Of a stretch of 64,000 nucleotides of DNA, positions 1 to 11,583 are shown piece after piece. This DNA is from Trifolium pratense (taxonomy: Eukaryota; Streptophyta; Magnoliopsida; Fabales; Fabaceae). The stretch spans positions 63,969,257 to 64,033,256 of the forward strand of contig NC_060060.1 of the NCBI RefSeq assembly GCF_020283565.1, in the 5' to 3' direction. Both the position numbers and the translations under genes were made by a program. The notes beneath the pieces were generated by a model. It made no database searches and was not told the origin of the DNA. It saw nothing but the letters and a program-made list of their open reading frames with translations. Within the stretch, counting starts at the first letter, position 1; each line of letters begins with the position of its first letter.

Positions 1-765
1 CATTTAGAGTTATCTTTACGGAATCAAAGCCCAGCATGTTTCTTCCCATGTGGTCACATGGAAAAGATAAAACACAGAATGTGCATGCATCTCCCAAAAT
101 GACAGAATATGGTTTCTTAACTGTTATCTGGTTTTTTCCATTGTGATTTTACTTAAGATGCATCTAAATGTTTGCATGATTGATATAAGCTGTTTAAGGA
201 ATTGCCTCTCTGATCCCACAATAAAGAATTTTCAGACTTATTATTACGTGAAAAGAGTATGCCAAATTGATTTAGTGATACACATGATACAATAAATTCC
301 AAGTAGATAGATATATTCAATTTCTCTCCCTTATTAAGGCCTCTTCTAGGCTACTTCAAGAGTTTTAATTTCATTTTTTGAGTCGAAACCATATGCCTCT
401 TTCTACCAATATCAATCTTGCTCGAGAAGTTGTTGGCCACTAAATCTAGGTGCTTATCCCAGTGGGAATTTGAACAGTGATTCGTCACGTTGGGCAACTG
501 ATATTTTCTGCTAGACCTAAAATTGAACTTAAGTTATGCCTTAAAATTGTAAAAATAAAGTCAATTTTCATAACCAATTTTGTTGAGATTAAAATGAGAC
601 TACCAAGAACCAAAATTTAACTCATTCTGAGTTATCTCCGTGTATGCAAAATTCATCAAAATTCTTCAAAGGAAATATTGCAGTTAAGAATCAAGAAATC
701 CAGAGATAAGTTCCATATCCATTGATAGACCAAAACAAAATGAGAGATCCATATATATCACTTAC

Positions 766-1455
766 ATCTTGTTCCAAGGATGCTCTATGATTTGAAGAAG
801 CTTTCTTGTTTATACAATTGAGGTTCTCGTGCAATGGAGTTCGTATCCTCAAATCCCTCAGCGGCAATGCCTGTTCAAGTCATAGCAAAACCGATTAATC
901 ATCTCAACTCACACATTCAAAACTTCAAGGCCAACACACAATGCACATGTCATACAATCATTGTTTTTTCACAATTTTGAAAAATCAAAGTTAAAAACTG
1001 CAGTCTAAAAACAAGTCACACTCACCAAAACTTCATCATTGTCTTTCCCTATACTAGAAGCACCTCTTGAGAATTTCAAGTTCTTATCAGAAGCACTGAA
1101 AAATTCACAAAAACATACATACACAAATGCTTTGTCATATAACGGGATTAAATGATAACCGCAATTTGTCTAAGTGCATGTTTGGTATCACAATAGGCCG
1201 GACAAAATAACTTTGGCACCGTGATTTTGTTGAAGTTACAGAGTTTAGCTTTTGCAAAATCACGATAACTCACTGTAATTTTATTAAACTCACTGCGATA
1301 CCAAACAACTTGCTCCTAAAAAAACACTATGAACAATACATGTACAAGAATTTGAAGAAAGTATTGTTAAAACAAAACCTGTTAGATCGTCTGTGTCGAG
1401 AATTAGCCGGTTCTGCATCACTGTGATTTTCAAATACATGACGAAACCCACTCAT
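766..1455 (-). CDS. 5' exons of a probable MIP1-type leucine-zipper/DUF547 protein (incomplete)
   Basis: Three exons on the minus strand join in frame: 1455-1379, 1095-1026 and 870-766, each with GT/AG borders. They give 84 codons starting MSGFRHVFENHSD and ending SNHRASLEQD. The encoded part is basic and Ser/Asn-rich. The end resembles the segment just before the coiled coil of plant proteins with an N-terminal MIP1 leucine zipper and a C-terminal DUF547 domain. That is recalled family knowledge; the zipper and DUF547 exons are not in the window. I found no convincing next exon in 1-765, so the third intron probably runs off the left edge. A 5' UTR exon may lie near 1600-1720, where a GT donor faces the gene. 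Intron 1 holds a palindromic repeat. The exons are well supported; the family name is tentative. Confidence 0.5.
1172..1320. repeat. MITE-like palindrome in intron 1 of the first gene
   Basis: The ends are imperfect inverted copies around the motif GTTTGGTATC (about 1178-1190 and 1295-1312). The interior has repeated CACGATAACTCACTG-like words in both orientations. Related sequence with 'accgtgattttg' words lies at about 15500-15570 and 46600-46680. The family is not identified. Confidence 0.5.
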
Positions 1456-1459
1456 TATT

Positions 1460-3118
1460 AATTCTTAACTATTCTTTTTCTACTTAACATGAATGATGAG
1501 AAAAATATATTGTAGGTTGAATTGAAGGAAGAGTGTGAGCATGAAGTAAGAGAAGTAAATTAATTGAAATAAATGCTACTGTAATTGTTACCTAAAGACT
1601 GCGGTACTGGACAAAGTAGCTGCTGTGGTGGTCACAAAGAATTGAATTCTATGAGTGATGAGTAGTTGAGAGCATTCAATGTTTGTTGCCAGTAATAATT
1701 CTTCATTTTGAAACAGAAGCTAGTTCTACTGGTATTGGTTTCTGTGCATTTCTGGTTTCTTTTACTGTAGTGTTTGATTGTTAATTCCCCGCCAATGAGT
1801 TAAATTATGTTTACTCATTTTAGGCATGGCATCATGATGGGGCTAAGACGTTTTGCCCTTGCCAAACTCAAAATCATAAAGTTCAAATATCCCTATACAT
1901 ATCCAAATTTTGAGGGATCTCCAAACTCATACCCGATGGGGTCATGGGGTTCACGTCCTGCCCCATCTCTGTCTTTTGAAATTGGAAAAAACTCAAACCC
2001 GAATCTAAATCTATTCAATTCAGATTTTCTCCGTTAAAGCGGAGAGGATCCGGACGTGTATCCACATATATGAGTTTTATCGGTGATGGTCGTGTAGAGG
2101 ATTTTATGATTTCAACTGTTATTTATGAATGTTGCATTGTAGATTAAAATATGTGTGAATTAATCACACAGTTTTACAAATCTTATTAAAAATTGTTATT
2201 TTTCGGTTTGGAAAATCGATTAAAAATAGCAACAAAGAAATTACTGGCCGAGTCGCGGTTCGATACGCTTTCTTTAAGACATTTCACGACACTACCCAAA
2301 GTGTGCAAGGTAGACTATCAATCGTGAAGTCCCCAAGATAAAACAGCCAATTCACTGAAAATACCGTTCTCTATTGCACTGTAGAAAACGGGCAGAAAAA
2401 CACCTTCGATGGTCAGTCTAATATTGATAATCGAATTATCAATTCGAAGTGGCAACAACCACTTTCTTTGAAACAACGAAAAATAAATTTTTAAGTAAGA
2501 AGGAAGCAGCGAGAGAGAAGAAGGAAGACTTCGGATTGTGAAATCGGAATATCAAAACATTGTGATAACTGAAGAGTATTTATAGAGCAAAGAATTGAAC
2601 TAGAAAGGAGGAAAAAGTGGGAGCCAGCAAAGCAAAACGTGGCCAAGAAATTTGGCCCATTCAGTTCCAACATAACGGTTATGATGACTCATCATATAGC
2701 CGTTTCAAGACTTGGTCGAAGCACATAAAACATGTGCGAATTAATTTTTGAAACGGTCACATCAGCACACGAAAAGATAATTAATTTTTTCTTTCTGGTA
2801 TTAAAAAATAATATATGCCAAGCCCGATCCGAGCCAGACGGACGGCGGCGCTCGCGTGTGTGATATTTAGCATGGAGTGTCCCGTTTACAAAACTAGGTA
2901 CCCCTTGGGGCGTACCCCAAGTAGTGACCTTCTAGTATATAAACACTATTAAAGTGTGTGTCCTAACCAATGTGGGACTCAATGTGAAAATTTTCAAATT
3001 CACACACTCTAACTCTTTCACTTGTGTTTATTTCAATACCAAGTTCATCATACAAGTTGTTAACTTGTTCCAACAAAATTATTTATACTTTCATATACAT
3101 TCTTACTATAAACAAACA
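1460..3118. other. Intergenic, no convincing gene
   Basis: Short open frames at 1807-2037 and 2491-2673 lack recognisable protein sequence or splice context. The stretch 2860-3020, with the word AACCAATGTGGGACT and a tract of short direct repeats, looks like a decayed repeat end, but I could not pair it with a second end. Confidence 0.4.
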
Positions 3119-3119
3119 A

Positions 3120-3188
<69 letters not shown>
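3119..3188. repeat. (AAT)n microsatellite
   Basis: About 23 uninterrupted AAT trinucleotides. It produces spurious poly-Asn (plus) and poly-Leu (minus) open frames that should not be taken as genes. Confidence 0.97.
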
Positions 3189-3501
3189 TTTATTGAATAT
3201 ATGATTGATGTATCTGGCTTAGACATATAAGAAGAATGTTGGTAATACGATGGATACATATTAATTATCTTGATTACCTTCAAATGGTTCAACAAAACCA
3301 AAATCATCCCATCGAGTAGCTTCTTCATATGCTTTCTACTTTTACTACAACTAGTTCGACATCTGCTACTACCACCACCGGTCATATCATCACATGAATT
3401 TTCTTCCGTTCTATGAGGCAATATATTATGATCACGCCTAACATATGATTCTTCTTGAAAACGAATGAAATGACCCTTCACTTATTCCATGACTTTGTTC
3501 T

Positions 3502-3572
3502 TAGGGTAATGTTAACATATATCCTTAGGGCACATGATAAACTATCCAAATAAAGAAACTTAGCATTTAAAC
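3502..3572. repeat. Truncated MULE-type MITE end
   Basis: It resembles the left end of the MITE at 4745-4920 (GTTAACATATATCCTTAGGGCACATG, with a following subterminal AAACTATCCAAATAAAG). No right end is found downstream, so this is a partial or strongly diverged copy. Confidence 0.5.
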
Positions 3573-3779
3573 CATCGTAATGATTTTGACTAAGTGTTTG
3601 ACCTGAATTTGAGACATCACTGACAAATCGGCACCATTGTTTGTTGTAACCTTGTTTCAACTTTCTAATAACTACTACAATTTCAATTACTCTAATTTAT
3701 TTATTTTTTGTAAAGTAGTTTTTTTGTTACTAAGCAAAACAAGAAAAAAGTAAACCGGACAAAAGAGAAGAAACTATTC

Positions 3780-4310
3780 ATGAAGGAAAAAGATTTCGGC
3801 CGCATCGCTTTGGAGGAGATTTTGAATGCCTTTTGAGGGAAAGCATGAATTAAGAGGTCATTGTCTAAAGAATCTCTAAATTTGGCAATAAATAAATAAA
3901 TAAGCGCATTGAGTTTCTTCTCTAAGGGTATGATAAATTGTACATTGCTATGAGAGAACAACTGCTTAATATCTTGAATCAAAACTGCATATAGACGTGA
4001 AACTGAGGAGATAGACCTTTAATGAGATTGATACAATGTAAACAGTCAGAATAACAGACACGCTCGTCGATGTCAATGTATTTGGCTAAGGTGAGACTTT
4101 GGAATATAGCATAAAACACCGTATGCAAGATGTCAGAAGAGTCTTGGATGAAGCCAGAGAATCCCCATAAGTAATAGATTGAGTTGTTTCATATAATTCC
4201 TCCAAAGCCAGCTCTAAAAGGGGAACTGAGTCAATTTTTATCTACATTAAGAATGACACAAGAGTAATTATTATTGTTCTTCTAGATAAATTTGTCAACT
4301 TGAGCGACAT
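3780..4310 (-). pseudogene. Decayed RNase H-like (RVT_3) retroelement remnant
   Basis: Reading the minus strand downward from about 4310, fragments in shifting frames recall the plant RNase H-like domain found at the C-terminus of LINE-type polyproteins and many legume genes. They are a CVILNVDKN start, then RAGFGGII, GFSGFIQDSSDILH, CYSDCLHCINLIKG, and IQDIKQLFSHSNV near 3970. A stop replaces the residue after DKN, more stops and frameshifts follow, and no upstream reverse transcriptase domain is present. It is not expected to be functional. The family assignment rests on recalled motifs and was not searched. Confidence 0.6.
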
Positions 4311-4744
4311 CGGAATGGGAAAAGAAGCAAGTCTCATTAAAGATCTCTCTCCTCAATTTCATGTCCATGCAATTTTGATTCAAGATATTAATCTCAAATT
4401 GTCACATCATTAGAAAAAAGAATCAATGCAATGATTTTTTTACCAAGCTTGGAGCTTCTTCGGATAATCACCTCTTAATTAAAAAGTATGCAATGTTTGT
4501 TAAAAAGTATGCATTGTTTGCTTGTCCCATAGCAATGTTTCATTGTATTTTTTGAAAAAGTATGCATTGTTTGTTAAAAAAAAATGCATTTTTAATAATG
4601 AGACAAATTAAGTATTTATTTATTTATTTATTTATTTTAAAGTGCATGCATAACTTGCCGATCAAAGTTGAGCTATTCCACTAAGCCGTCCAACCACTCA
4701 TGATCAGTTTCAATAATCATGGCATTTTTTAACAATTAAAAAAA

Positions 4745-4920
4745 GTCATGTTAACTTGTGCCCTAAGGGCACATGTTAAGCTACCTAAAAATAGAAATAT
4801 GACATTTAATGATACAAATAATTTAATGTTTAGATAATTGAATATACCACAAGTTTAATAAATTTTTTCCACATTTATCTTCTTAACATGTGCCCTTAAG
4901 GGCACAAGTTAACATTCTCC
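4745..4920. mobile_element. MITE, probably Mutator-derived (about 176 bp)
   Basis: The termini are inverted copies of GTTAACTTGTGCCCTAAGGG, and each end contains its own small palindrome (TGCCCTTAAGGGCA). The flanks share an A-rich near-duplication (TTAAAAAA). A second member at 10498-12054 has a clear 9-bp target duplication, which assigns the family to Mutator-type insertion. Partial copies lie at 3502-3572 and 57826-57855. Confidence 0.8.
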
Positions 4921-5027
4921 TTAAAAAATACATTGAAATTGGGCATTATCCTAACAAACATTATATTTTAATGTTGGCCTCACCATTCATAGGAAAAATA
5001 AAAGAGAGAAAAGAATCCGACTTAATA

Positions 5028-5172
5028 CTTCACCGTTCTCTATATAATAGAAAATTTATTTTTTAGATTCATCGTAAAGTTGATGTATTTGGACTATAAT
5101 ATTGTCTAGATACATTAACTTTACGATGAATCTAAAATATAAATGTTTTCTTATATATACGACCGGAAGAAG
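5028..5172. mobile_element. Stowaway-like palindromic MITE
   Basis: A 145-bp element that is almost entirely a hairpin: TTTTAGATTCATCGTAAAG on the left is mirrored by CTTTACGATGAATCTAAAA on the right. It is flanked by TA on both sides. The TA duplication and CTTC..GAAG ends fit Tc1/mariner-type MITEs. Confidence 0.75.
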
Positions 5173-5426
5173 TATGTACTAATAAGGTCTAATTTAATTG
5201 ACAATATTGATATTAATAGATTAAATATTTTTACCCGAATTAGACACAATATTTCACGGTTATACTATAAATTATTATGATCAAACTTTTGGACCGAACA
5301 AAGTTCAATGTCACATTCGTCGGCCCCATACCACATCCATTAATTGGCCTATATATACAACTTTTTACCACCTCTTAAGGTATTTGTTACTCTAACTTCG
5401 ACCTCGAGATTATACTGACTTTCACA

Positions 5427-6389
5427 CAGTGTTTTAAAAACCGGATCGGACATCGAACCAGCGAGGGCACTGGTTCACTAGTTCACTGGTCGAACCACCG
5501 GGTCACTGGTCGAACCGCATGACTAAACCGGATTAAACCGGATAAATCGGTGGAATGAACCGATCTCTATAATAAAATTATATAGTTATTAAATCGATTG
5601 AACCGGATGACTCGCGCTACAAGAAAACATCATATGTTGACAAAATTTTTTGGAGTTTAAGCCCTCAAAATAAGTTACAAAATCTATTATTGAAGTCCCT
5701 AAGCCGCCAAGAAGTGGCACAATTTTTCAAAAATTCTGACAATCGCGTTATGAGTCATGGGCCGCAAACAAGTTTAAAAAAAAAGAGAAGATGGAATGGT
5801 GTGTCAAAAAAAAAAGAAAATGAATGGAACGGATCTGAACAAAACAAGGTTTTCATATTGTTTTTTTTTTCTGTCACAACTAAAAACAATATCTCTCATT
5901 TTTCACAAAAACAATTTCTCTTATTTGGTGATTAAAAAAATTTCTCTTCTTTCTCACAAAAACAGATCTGAACACAAATAAGCTTCTATGGTTGCCACCA
6001 ACCACCATGCCACCGTCATCTTCATGGGTTCCACACTACAAGAAAAATCAGATCTAAACACAAATAATAAATAAATTTCATGATTTCCACAGAAAAACCA
6101 GAATAATATTTTCACACTACAAAAGCTTCATATATAGTTGCCAACTAACCACTCGTCTTCTCTTTCTCGCCGCCAACCGTGTTTCTTTCTTTCTCCTATC
6201 TTTTTTTCTTTCTTCTCTTTCACTTGAAAAAAAGGACTTGCAATCAACCGGCGGTTTGGGGAAACCGCCGGTTTTCCTGGTTTCGAGCGGTTCGCGCCGG
6301 TTCAACTACACGTCCGATCCAACAACTGAACCAGACTAGAAACTCTCCGGTTCTCGGTCTGACCGGCCGGTCCGGTTTTTAAAACACTG
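5427..6389. mobile_element. Non-autonomous hAT-like element, 963 bp
   Basis: The terminal inverted repeats are CAGTGTTTTAAAAACCGG on the left and the complement ending AAAACACTG on the right. The subterminal regions are rich in ACCGG/CCGGT words (5490-5560 and 6240-6370), as in hAT elements with many transposase-binding sites. The 8-bp flanks CTTTCACA and CTTCACGA are similar but not identical. Internal open frames (for example 6117-6305) are short and unrecognised. A diverged relative of one end lies at 27745-27835 in an intron. Confidence 0.75.
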
Positions 6390-6786
6390 CTTCACGAATC
6401 CACTAATCACCAATGTGAATTCTCCACTCTCTTTTAACCGGTTTTTTTTTTCTTATAAAATTTTAAGCGGCGTTTATAACTACATCTACGCACAAACAAA
6501 TAGTCTTAATTATCAATAGTCAATTTATGAACGTGAGTATATAATAATTGTTGGACAATCATTGGACTTTATGAACCATTGAAGATGATAAGGGGACTGT
6601 TCATCTCTCATTGTCATAGTGGAAAATATAATGCCCGATAACCATATTTATTGCCACCCTTGTTATCATCATCATCATTTTTTTTTAAAGAATTTTGTTC
6701 TTTTTGTAACCTCGAAAATGACGACACAAATTATTTCTAATGATAATGGAGTTTACTTTCATAATGATTAAATTAAATTAACATTT

Positions 6787-6890
6787 TGATTCGATCCCCG
6801 CAACTGTGATCAGGAGTGACTATAACTACTTGATGTTAGATTAGGCGGTTCTGGTGAACCAAATATTGGTAGTGAAAATTGAAAACCAAA
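6787..6890. repeat. Dispersed low-copy repeat, copy 1 of 3
   Basis: It shares an ordered word set with 30245-30355 and 46686-46790: 'actgtgat', 'gactataactacttgatgt', 'aaccaaatattggtggtgaaa..'. The copies are diverged, without visible terminal repeats, so the class (SINE or LTR end) is undetermined. Confidence 0.4.
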
Positions 6891-6983
6891 AACAAAAAAA
6901 AATTATCATACCCTTACAATTTTTATGCTTATCTATCCATACCCTATTTTCTAAACACCCGAAGTTTCCTTTTGCATAGATTA

Positions 6984-7247
6984 CTCTTCCCTCCGTCCCA
7001 AAATATAAGAGCTAGTTTGTCTAATGCATATATGCCAACGCATAATTTTGATTGCTAATATTTTTAATTCCGTATTAGTAAAAATTATAAAAACTTGATA
7101 TTTTGAAAATACTCATCAAAACGAATCAAACAATATCTTATATGCTAATATTTATATCTATATATTATTAAAAAAATATGGCCAAAGCAAGATAAATGAA
7201 TAGTGTCATTTAGTCAAATTAGCTCTTATAAAATGTGATGGAGGGAG
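6984..7247. mobile_element. Stowaway-like MITE, 264 bp
   Basis: The ends are CTCTTCCCTCCGTCCCAAAA and ..TGGAGGGAG, flanked by TA on both sides. The internal words CAACGCATAATTTTGAT and CTTATATGCTAATATTTAT recur in the relative at 58174-58414. It ends 10 bp before the MULE that starts at 7258. Confidence 0.85.
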
Positions 7248-8100
7248 TAGTTAACATAGGTTCCCTCATTTGAGGATGCCTCTATTTAGCCCATAGATTA
7301 AATGGGTGAGTGCCATGTGAAAAAAAAACATCTAATGGTTGAGATTAGGTCTCAAAATATTAATATTTTTTTAATAAAAAATCAAAACAAAACCCTTAAG
7401 CGCGCGTCTTTTCTTCTTTTTCTCATCTTCTTTTTCTCATCTGCGTCTTTTCTTCTTCTTCTTCTTAACACAATCTTCACTTTCACTCGCCGCCGGATCT
7501 ACTTCTTCCTCTTTCACTCGCCGCCGGTTCAGCCGCCAGTCCTGCATTGGCCCTGTCTGTCTTCCCTAATCTTTTATCCACGCACGTACTTCGCCGTGAC
7601 GCCGTCTCGCCGTCATCGACATGAGCAATTACGCCGTCGCTACCACCGTCGTAACGAGCCAACACAACGTTTCTACTACTGTTAATGGTCAAGGTATTAT
7701 TTCTTTTTGAAACTGTACTTTGTTATTCTTGGTGTTTATTTTTTTTTGGTGAATGTTCTTGGTCTTCTTTTTTTTTTTTTTTTTTTTTTTTTGGTTACAT
7801 GTTCTTGGTCTTCTTTATTATTGCTATAACAGAATTAGATTCTTTTTTGTTATTCATTGAAACAAAATAATTTTATGTTGTTAATCGTTCTTGTTGTAAT
7901 TCCTTTCTCCCATGAATAGACTTAGCTGATTGTCTATGTTGCTGTATTTTTTTACTGAGATTGTTTTGTAATATTTGCTTCAGTAATCAGTTTAATTGTC
8001 TATGTTGCTGCATTGTTCATATGTGGTTGTGCTACAGCCTGTGTGTTTGTTATTGTTTTTTACAATCACTAACATCATCCCTCTATATTTTTCAGAAAAC

Positions 8101-9471
8101 ATGAATTCATCATTACCAAATTGTGTCGATAGTTTGGTGAACAATATCCAGGAACAAAATGTGCAACAAAGTATTGCCAACAGTGAACCTCACTTGGAAA
8201 TGGAGTTTGAATCTGAGGCATCGACTTATGATTTTTATAATGCGTATAGTAAAACAATTGGATTTGGTATTCGTCGAGAATATGGAAATAAAAGCAGAGT
8301 AGATGGAGTTTTGACTTCAAGAAGATTCACATGTTTCAAAGAGGGTATACGAAGTGTTGACAAAAGATGTCACTCGACAGCGGAGCCTAGAGCAGAAACT
8401 AGAACAGGGTGTCAAGCGCGTATGGCTATTTCACTTGATCGAAAGATAGGGAAATACAAGGTTGTTGACTTTATAGCTAAACATAACCACCCTCTTCAAC
8501 CGCCAGAGCATGTTCACATGATTCGCTCTCATCGACGCATATCTGAGGCACAAGCATCACAAATTGTCTTAGGAGATGAATCAGGATTAACACCAAAAGA
8601 TTTGCACGAATATATATCCAAACAAGCTGGTGGGATAGAGACTGTTGGTTTTACAAGAGAAGACCTTAAGAATTACCTTAAAACCAAAAGGAAGCAATCA
8701 CTAAAGTATGGTGAAGTAGGTGCATTGATGATGTATTTCAAACAAGAAAGTGAAAATCCCTCGTTCTTTTATGACTTTCAAATGGATGTGGACGAGCTAA
8801 TAACTAACATATTTTGGGCGGATGCACAAATGATAAATGATTATGGGTACTTTGGTGATGTCATAACATTTGATACCACATACAAGACAAATAAGGATTG
8901 TTGGCCATTAGGAGTATTTGTTGGACTTAATAATCACAGGCAAACAGTCATTTTTGGGGCAGCATTGTTATATGATGAAACAATACCTTCTTTTCAGTGG
9001 TTATTTGAAACCTTCCTCAAAGCGATGGGTGGAGCAAAGCCTAAAACTATGTTAACCGATCAAGATCCTGCTATGGCTAGGGCACTTTCTATAGTTATGC
9101 CGGAAACATTTAATGGATTGTGCACTTGGCATATAAGACATAACTCTTTGAGGCATGTGAATCATTTATATCAACAGAGTTCACGATTTTGTGGGGATTT
9201 TGTTATATTATGCAGCAACAAGCTACAATTCAGGGGACACAATCAAGCCAAGTTGACAATGAAACTCAACATCAAGTTACAATTCAAGGGACACAATCAA
9301 GCCAAGTTGACAATGGAACTCAACATCAAGTTACAATTCAAGGGACACAATCAAGCCAAGTTTACAATGAAACTCAACATCAAGTTACAATTTAAGGGAC
9401 ACAAGGGACACAATCAAGCCAAGTTGACGGTGGAACTCAACATCAAGTTACAATTCAAGGGACACAATTAA
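8101..9471 (+). CDS. FAR1-related MULE transposase, C-terminally truncated
   Basis: The ATG at 8101 (MNSSLPNCVDSL) follows a pyrimidine-rich tract and AG at about 8097, so an upstream 5' UTR intron is likely; the open frame itself extends back to 7996. About residues 35-130 form a FAR1-type DNA-binding domain (SEASTYDFYNAYSKTIGFGI, then an HNHPL zinc-ligand motif). Residues about 225-360 match the MULE transposase core: VITFDTTYKTN with the first Asp, LTDQDPAM with the second, and the CTWH motif. The expected third acidic residue and the SWIM zinc finger are missing. At about 9200 the frame runs into 54-bp tandem repeats and stops. This is a damaged or internally deleted transposase, probably inactive. 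Confidence 0.8.
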   Translation: MNSSLPNCVDSLVNNIQEQNVQQSIANSEPHLEMEFESEASTYDFYNAYSKTIGFGIRREYGNKSRVDGVLTSRRFTCFKEGIRSVDKRCHSTAEPRAETRTGCQARMAISLDRKIGKYKVVDFIAKHNHPLQPPEHVHMIRSHRRISEAQASQIVLGDESGLTPKDLHEYISKQAGGIETVGFTREDLKNYLKTKRKQSLKYGEVGALMMYFKQESENPSFFYDFQMDVDELITNIFWADAQMINDYGYFGDVITFDTTYKTNKDCWPLGVFVGLNNHRQTVIFGAALLYDETIPSFQWLFETFLKAMGGAKPKTMLTDQDPAMARALSIVMPETFNGLCTWHIRHNSLRHVNHLYQQSSRFCGDFVILCSNKLQFRGHNQAKLTMKLNIKLQFKGHNQAKLTMELNIKLQFKGHNQAKFTMKLNIKLQFKGHKGHNQAKLTVELNIKLQFKGHN

Positions 9472-9475
9472 GCGA
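9223..9475 (+). repeat. 54-bp tandem repeat at the 3' end of the transposase
   Basis: About 4.7 units of a 54-bp (18-codon) repeat with few substitutions; one unit has an extra 9 bp (GGACACAAG). The array stays open in two frames. The transposase frame gives LQFKGHNQAKLT-type repeats. The other gives TIQGTQSSQVDNGTQHQV-type repeats, whose Gln/Ser/Thr-rich composition looks more like the original coding frame. Confidence 0.85.
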
Positions 9476-9899
9476 GTTTCACAACTTCTTTTAGACATTT
9501 AATGTCTAAGTATTTTGATTTTAACTTTTTGGGAGACATTTTGTAATATGATCATCACTTGTTTATGTTTAACTGGTTTATGAATTATGACAATGAGATA
9601 TCTTTTATGTTTATGGTTTGTTAGTTTATGAATTATGTCAATGATATGTCCTTTATGTTTATGGTTTTTTTAGAGATATTTGATTCAATGGCATCACAAA
9701 TGACAAATGACTGGTTTACTGGTTTATAGAATTATTACAATGAAAATGACATTTTGTTTTTGTTCTATCTGGATGGTTTCAATTGGCAACACTAAGTATG
9801 TTGACAATTAAGTCAATTTCATCAAAATAACCAAGCTCAAAGGAATCAGGCTAAAAAAACAGTTTTAAAATATATTAACTAAAGAACGGTTAGGATATA
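9476..9899. other. MULE interior, non-coding
   Basis: AT-rich spacer between the two ORF regions of the element. It contains imperfect repeats of 'tttatgtttatggtttgttagtttatgaattatg' (9560-9670) but no gene. Confidence 0.5.
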
Positions 9900-10497
9900 T
9901 CAAAGTAATGACAGAGAAGAGGGCGGCGAAATGATTTCGAGCTGGCGAGACCAAGTGCAAACATAACTATATAACCTTGACATCATGAATAGCTTCATCA
10001 GTTTCTTGTTGTGCAGTTTCAGTAACAATGGAATATGTAACAATTGGCTCCACAACGATCTCTGCCGCAACATCCATATTATTAGTTTATTACTATTATT
10101 ATTATTATGCAGGTCCTTGACATCATGAATAGCTTCATCAGTTTCTTGTTGTGCAGTTTCAGTAACAATGGAATATGTAACAATTGGCTCCACAACGATC
10201 TCCGTCGTAGCATCCATATTATTACTATTATTATTATTATGCAGGTCCTTGACATCATGAATAGCTTCATCAGTTTCTTGTTGTGCAGTTTCAGTAACAA
10301 TGGAATATGTAACAATTGGCTCCACAACGATCTCCGCTGTAGCATCCATATTATTACTATTGTTATTATTATGCAGGTCCTTGACATCATGAATAGCTTC
10401 ATCAGTTTCTTGTTGTGCAGTTTCAGTAACAATGTAATTTGTAACAATTTGCTCCACAACGATCTCAGACTCAATATCAGCAACAACATAATTATTA
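9900..10497 (-). pseudogene. 3' part of DUF4283-like ORF with 132-bp coding repeats
   Basis: Minus-strand frame made of near-identical 44-residue units: EIVVEPIVTYSIVTETAQQE, then TDEAIHDVKDLHNNNNSNN. Repeat starts (the CCTTGACATCATGAATAGC word) lie at 9975, 10115, 10247 and 10379, so spacings are 140, 132 and 132 bp. The 140-bp spacing shifts the frame in the last unit. The acidic, Asn-rich repeats continue across the nested insertion into a partial unit at 12060-12110. Together with the domain fragment at 12105-12235 this was once one gene lying antisense to the transposase inside the MULE. It is broken by the insertion and by frame changes. Confidence 0.65.
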
Positions 10498-10537
10498 GGG
10501 TTATGTTAACTTGTGCCCTAAGAGCACATGTTAAGCT

Positions 10538-10865
10538 TGTTGGGAATAATGCCTAAATATCTTTTTTGGAAGATCTTAGATTTAAATATTATTTAGATTT
10601 ATATTTAAAATATGATAATATTAGGTTTTATGATTTATATTTCTATTTAGAATATTTAAGATTTGTTTAGAATTTATTATAGGATTAGTTTTGTTTTAAA
10701 AATATATGATTTGTTTTTATGTAGCTCTATATATAGAGCCATAAGCATGATGAATAAAATAAGAACTTTAGTATTCTTCATATAACCCTATATTTGAGGA
10801 GAGTTTTCTCCCTAAATTTATATCTCACCAAATTCCGCAATACAAAAACACAAAAAACCATATCA
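10538..10865 (+). repeat. TRIM 5' LTR
   Basis: 328 bp, TG...CA ends. A TATA-like CTCTATATATAGAG lies near 10722-10737, with downstream AATAAA at about 10752, plausible promoter and polyadenylation signals. Confidence 0.93.
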
Positions 10866-11019
10866 GTGGCATCAGAGCGCTAAGGTTCAGATCTGTGAAG
10901 ATGGAAGAAGATGATGAAGACGAAGAAAAAAGAAGAAACCATGAAATCAACAACTCATAACCTTGATTGCATCTTTATTATGAAGATGTGAAAAAGAAGA
11001 GAAAAACAACCCATAGCCA

Positions 11020-11245
11020 AAAACCATAACCATAACCTACACCTTTCATACGTTATATGCGAGATGGTTTCATGTATTATATAACCCATAACCATAACAA
11101 ATACATGAAAAAAGCTCAAGTCTCATATGAAGTTGTAGAAAAACCATAACCATAACCTGCATCTTTCATATGTTATATGCGAGATAGTTTCATGTATAAC
11201 CATAACAAATACATGAAAAAAGCTCAAGTCTCATATGAAGATGTA
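11020..11245. repeat. Tandem duplication of about 120 bp inside the TRIM
   Basis: The block containing TTTCATACGTTATATGCGAG, the ATACATGAAAAAAGCTC word and TCATATGAAGTTGTAG (11040-11140) recurs at 11160-11250 with small changes and a short deletion. Confidence 0.7.
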
Positions 11246-11583
11246 GACAACAAAAACAAAAATCAACATGAATCTCGGGCAGAATACAACATAAAAATAT
11301 TCAGTCAGGGAGGAGTGTTAAACAAAAACAGCAACAAAGAATGTGGATGAACAACAACAACAACAACAACAAAAATCAACATGAATCTCATGCTGGATAC
11401 AACACAAAGATATTCAGTCGAGGAGGAGTGTTCAAAAAAAAAAATTTCAACTCAAATCTCAGGTCGGATACAACACAAAGATATTCGGTCAAAGAGGAGA
11501 GACTTGATAAACAAAAAATACAATAAAATTTCAGTGCAAATCTCAGATTGGATACAACAAAAAGATATTCAGTCAAGGAGGAG

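Noticed and set aside
3024..3481. Overlapping ORFs with poly-Asn (plus) and poly-Leu (minus)
   Set aside because: They are translations of the (AAT)n microsatellite and have no other protein-like content.
7483..7692. Minus-strand ORF over the MULE leader
   Set aside because: Low-complexity complement of a TC-rich leader; no domain and no splice context.
10107..10556. Plus-strand ORF opposite the 132-bp repeat
   Set aside because: Shadow of the acidic minus-strand repeat; its composition (Cys/Ile/Asn-rich) is not protein-like.
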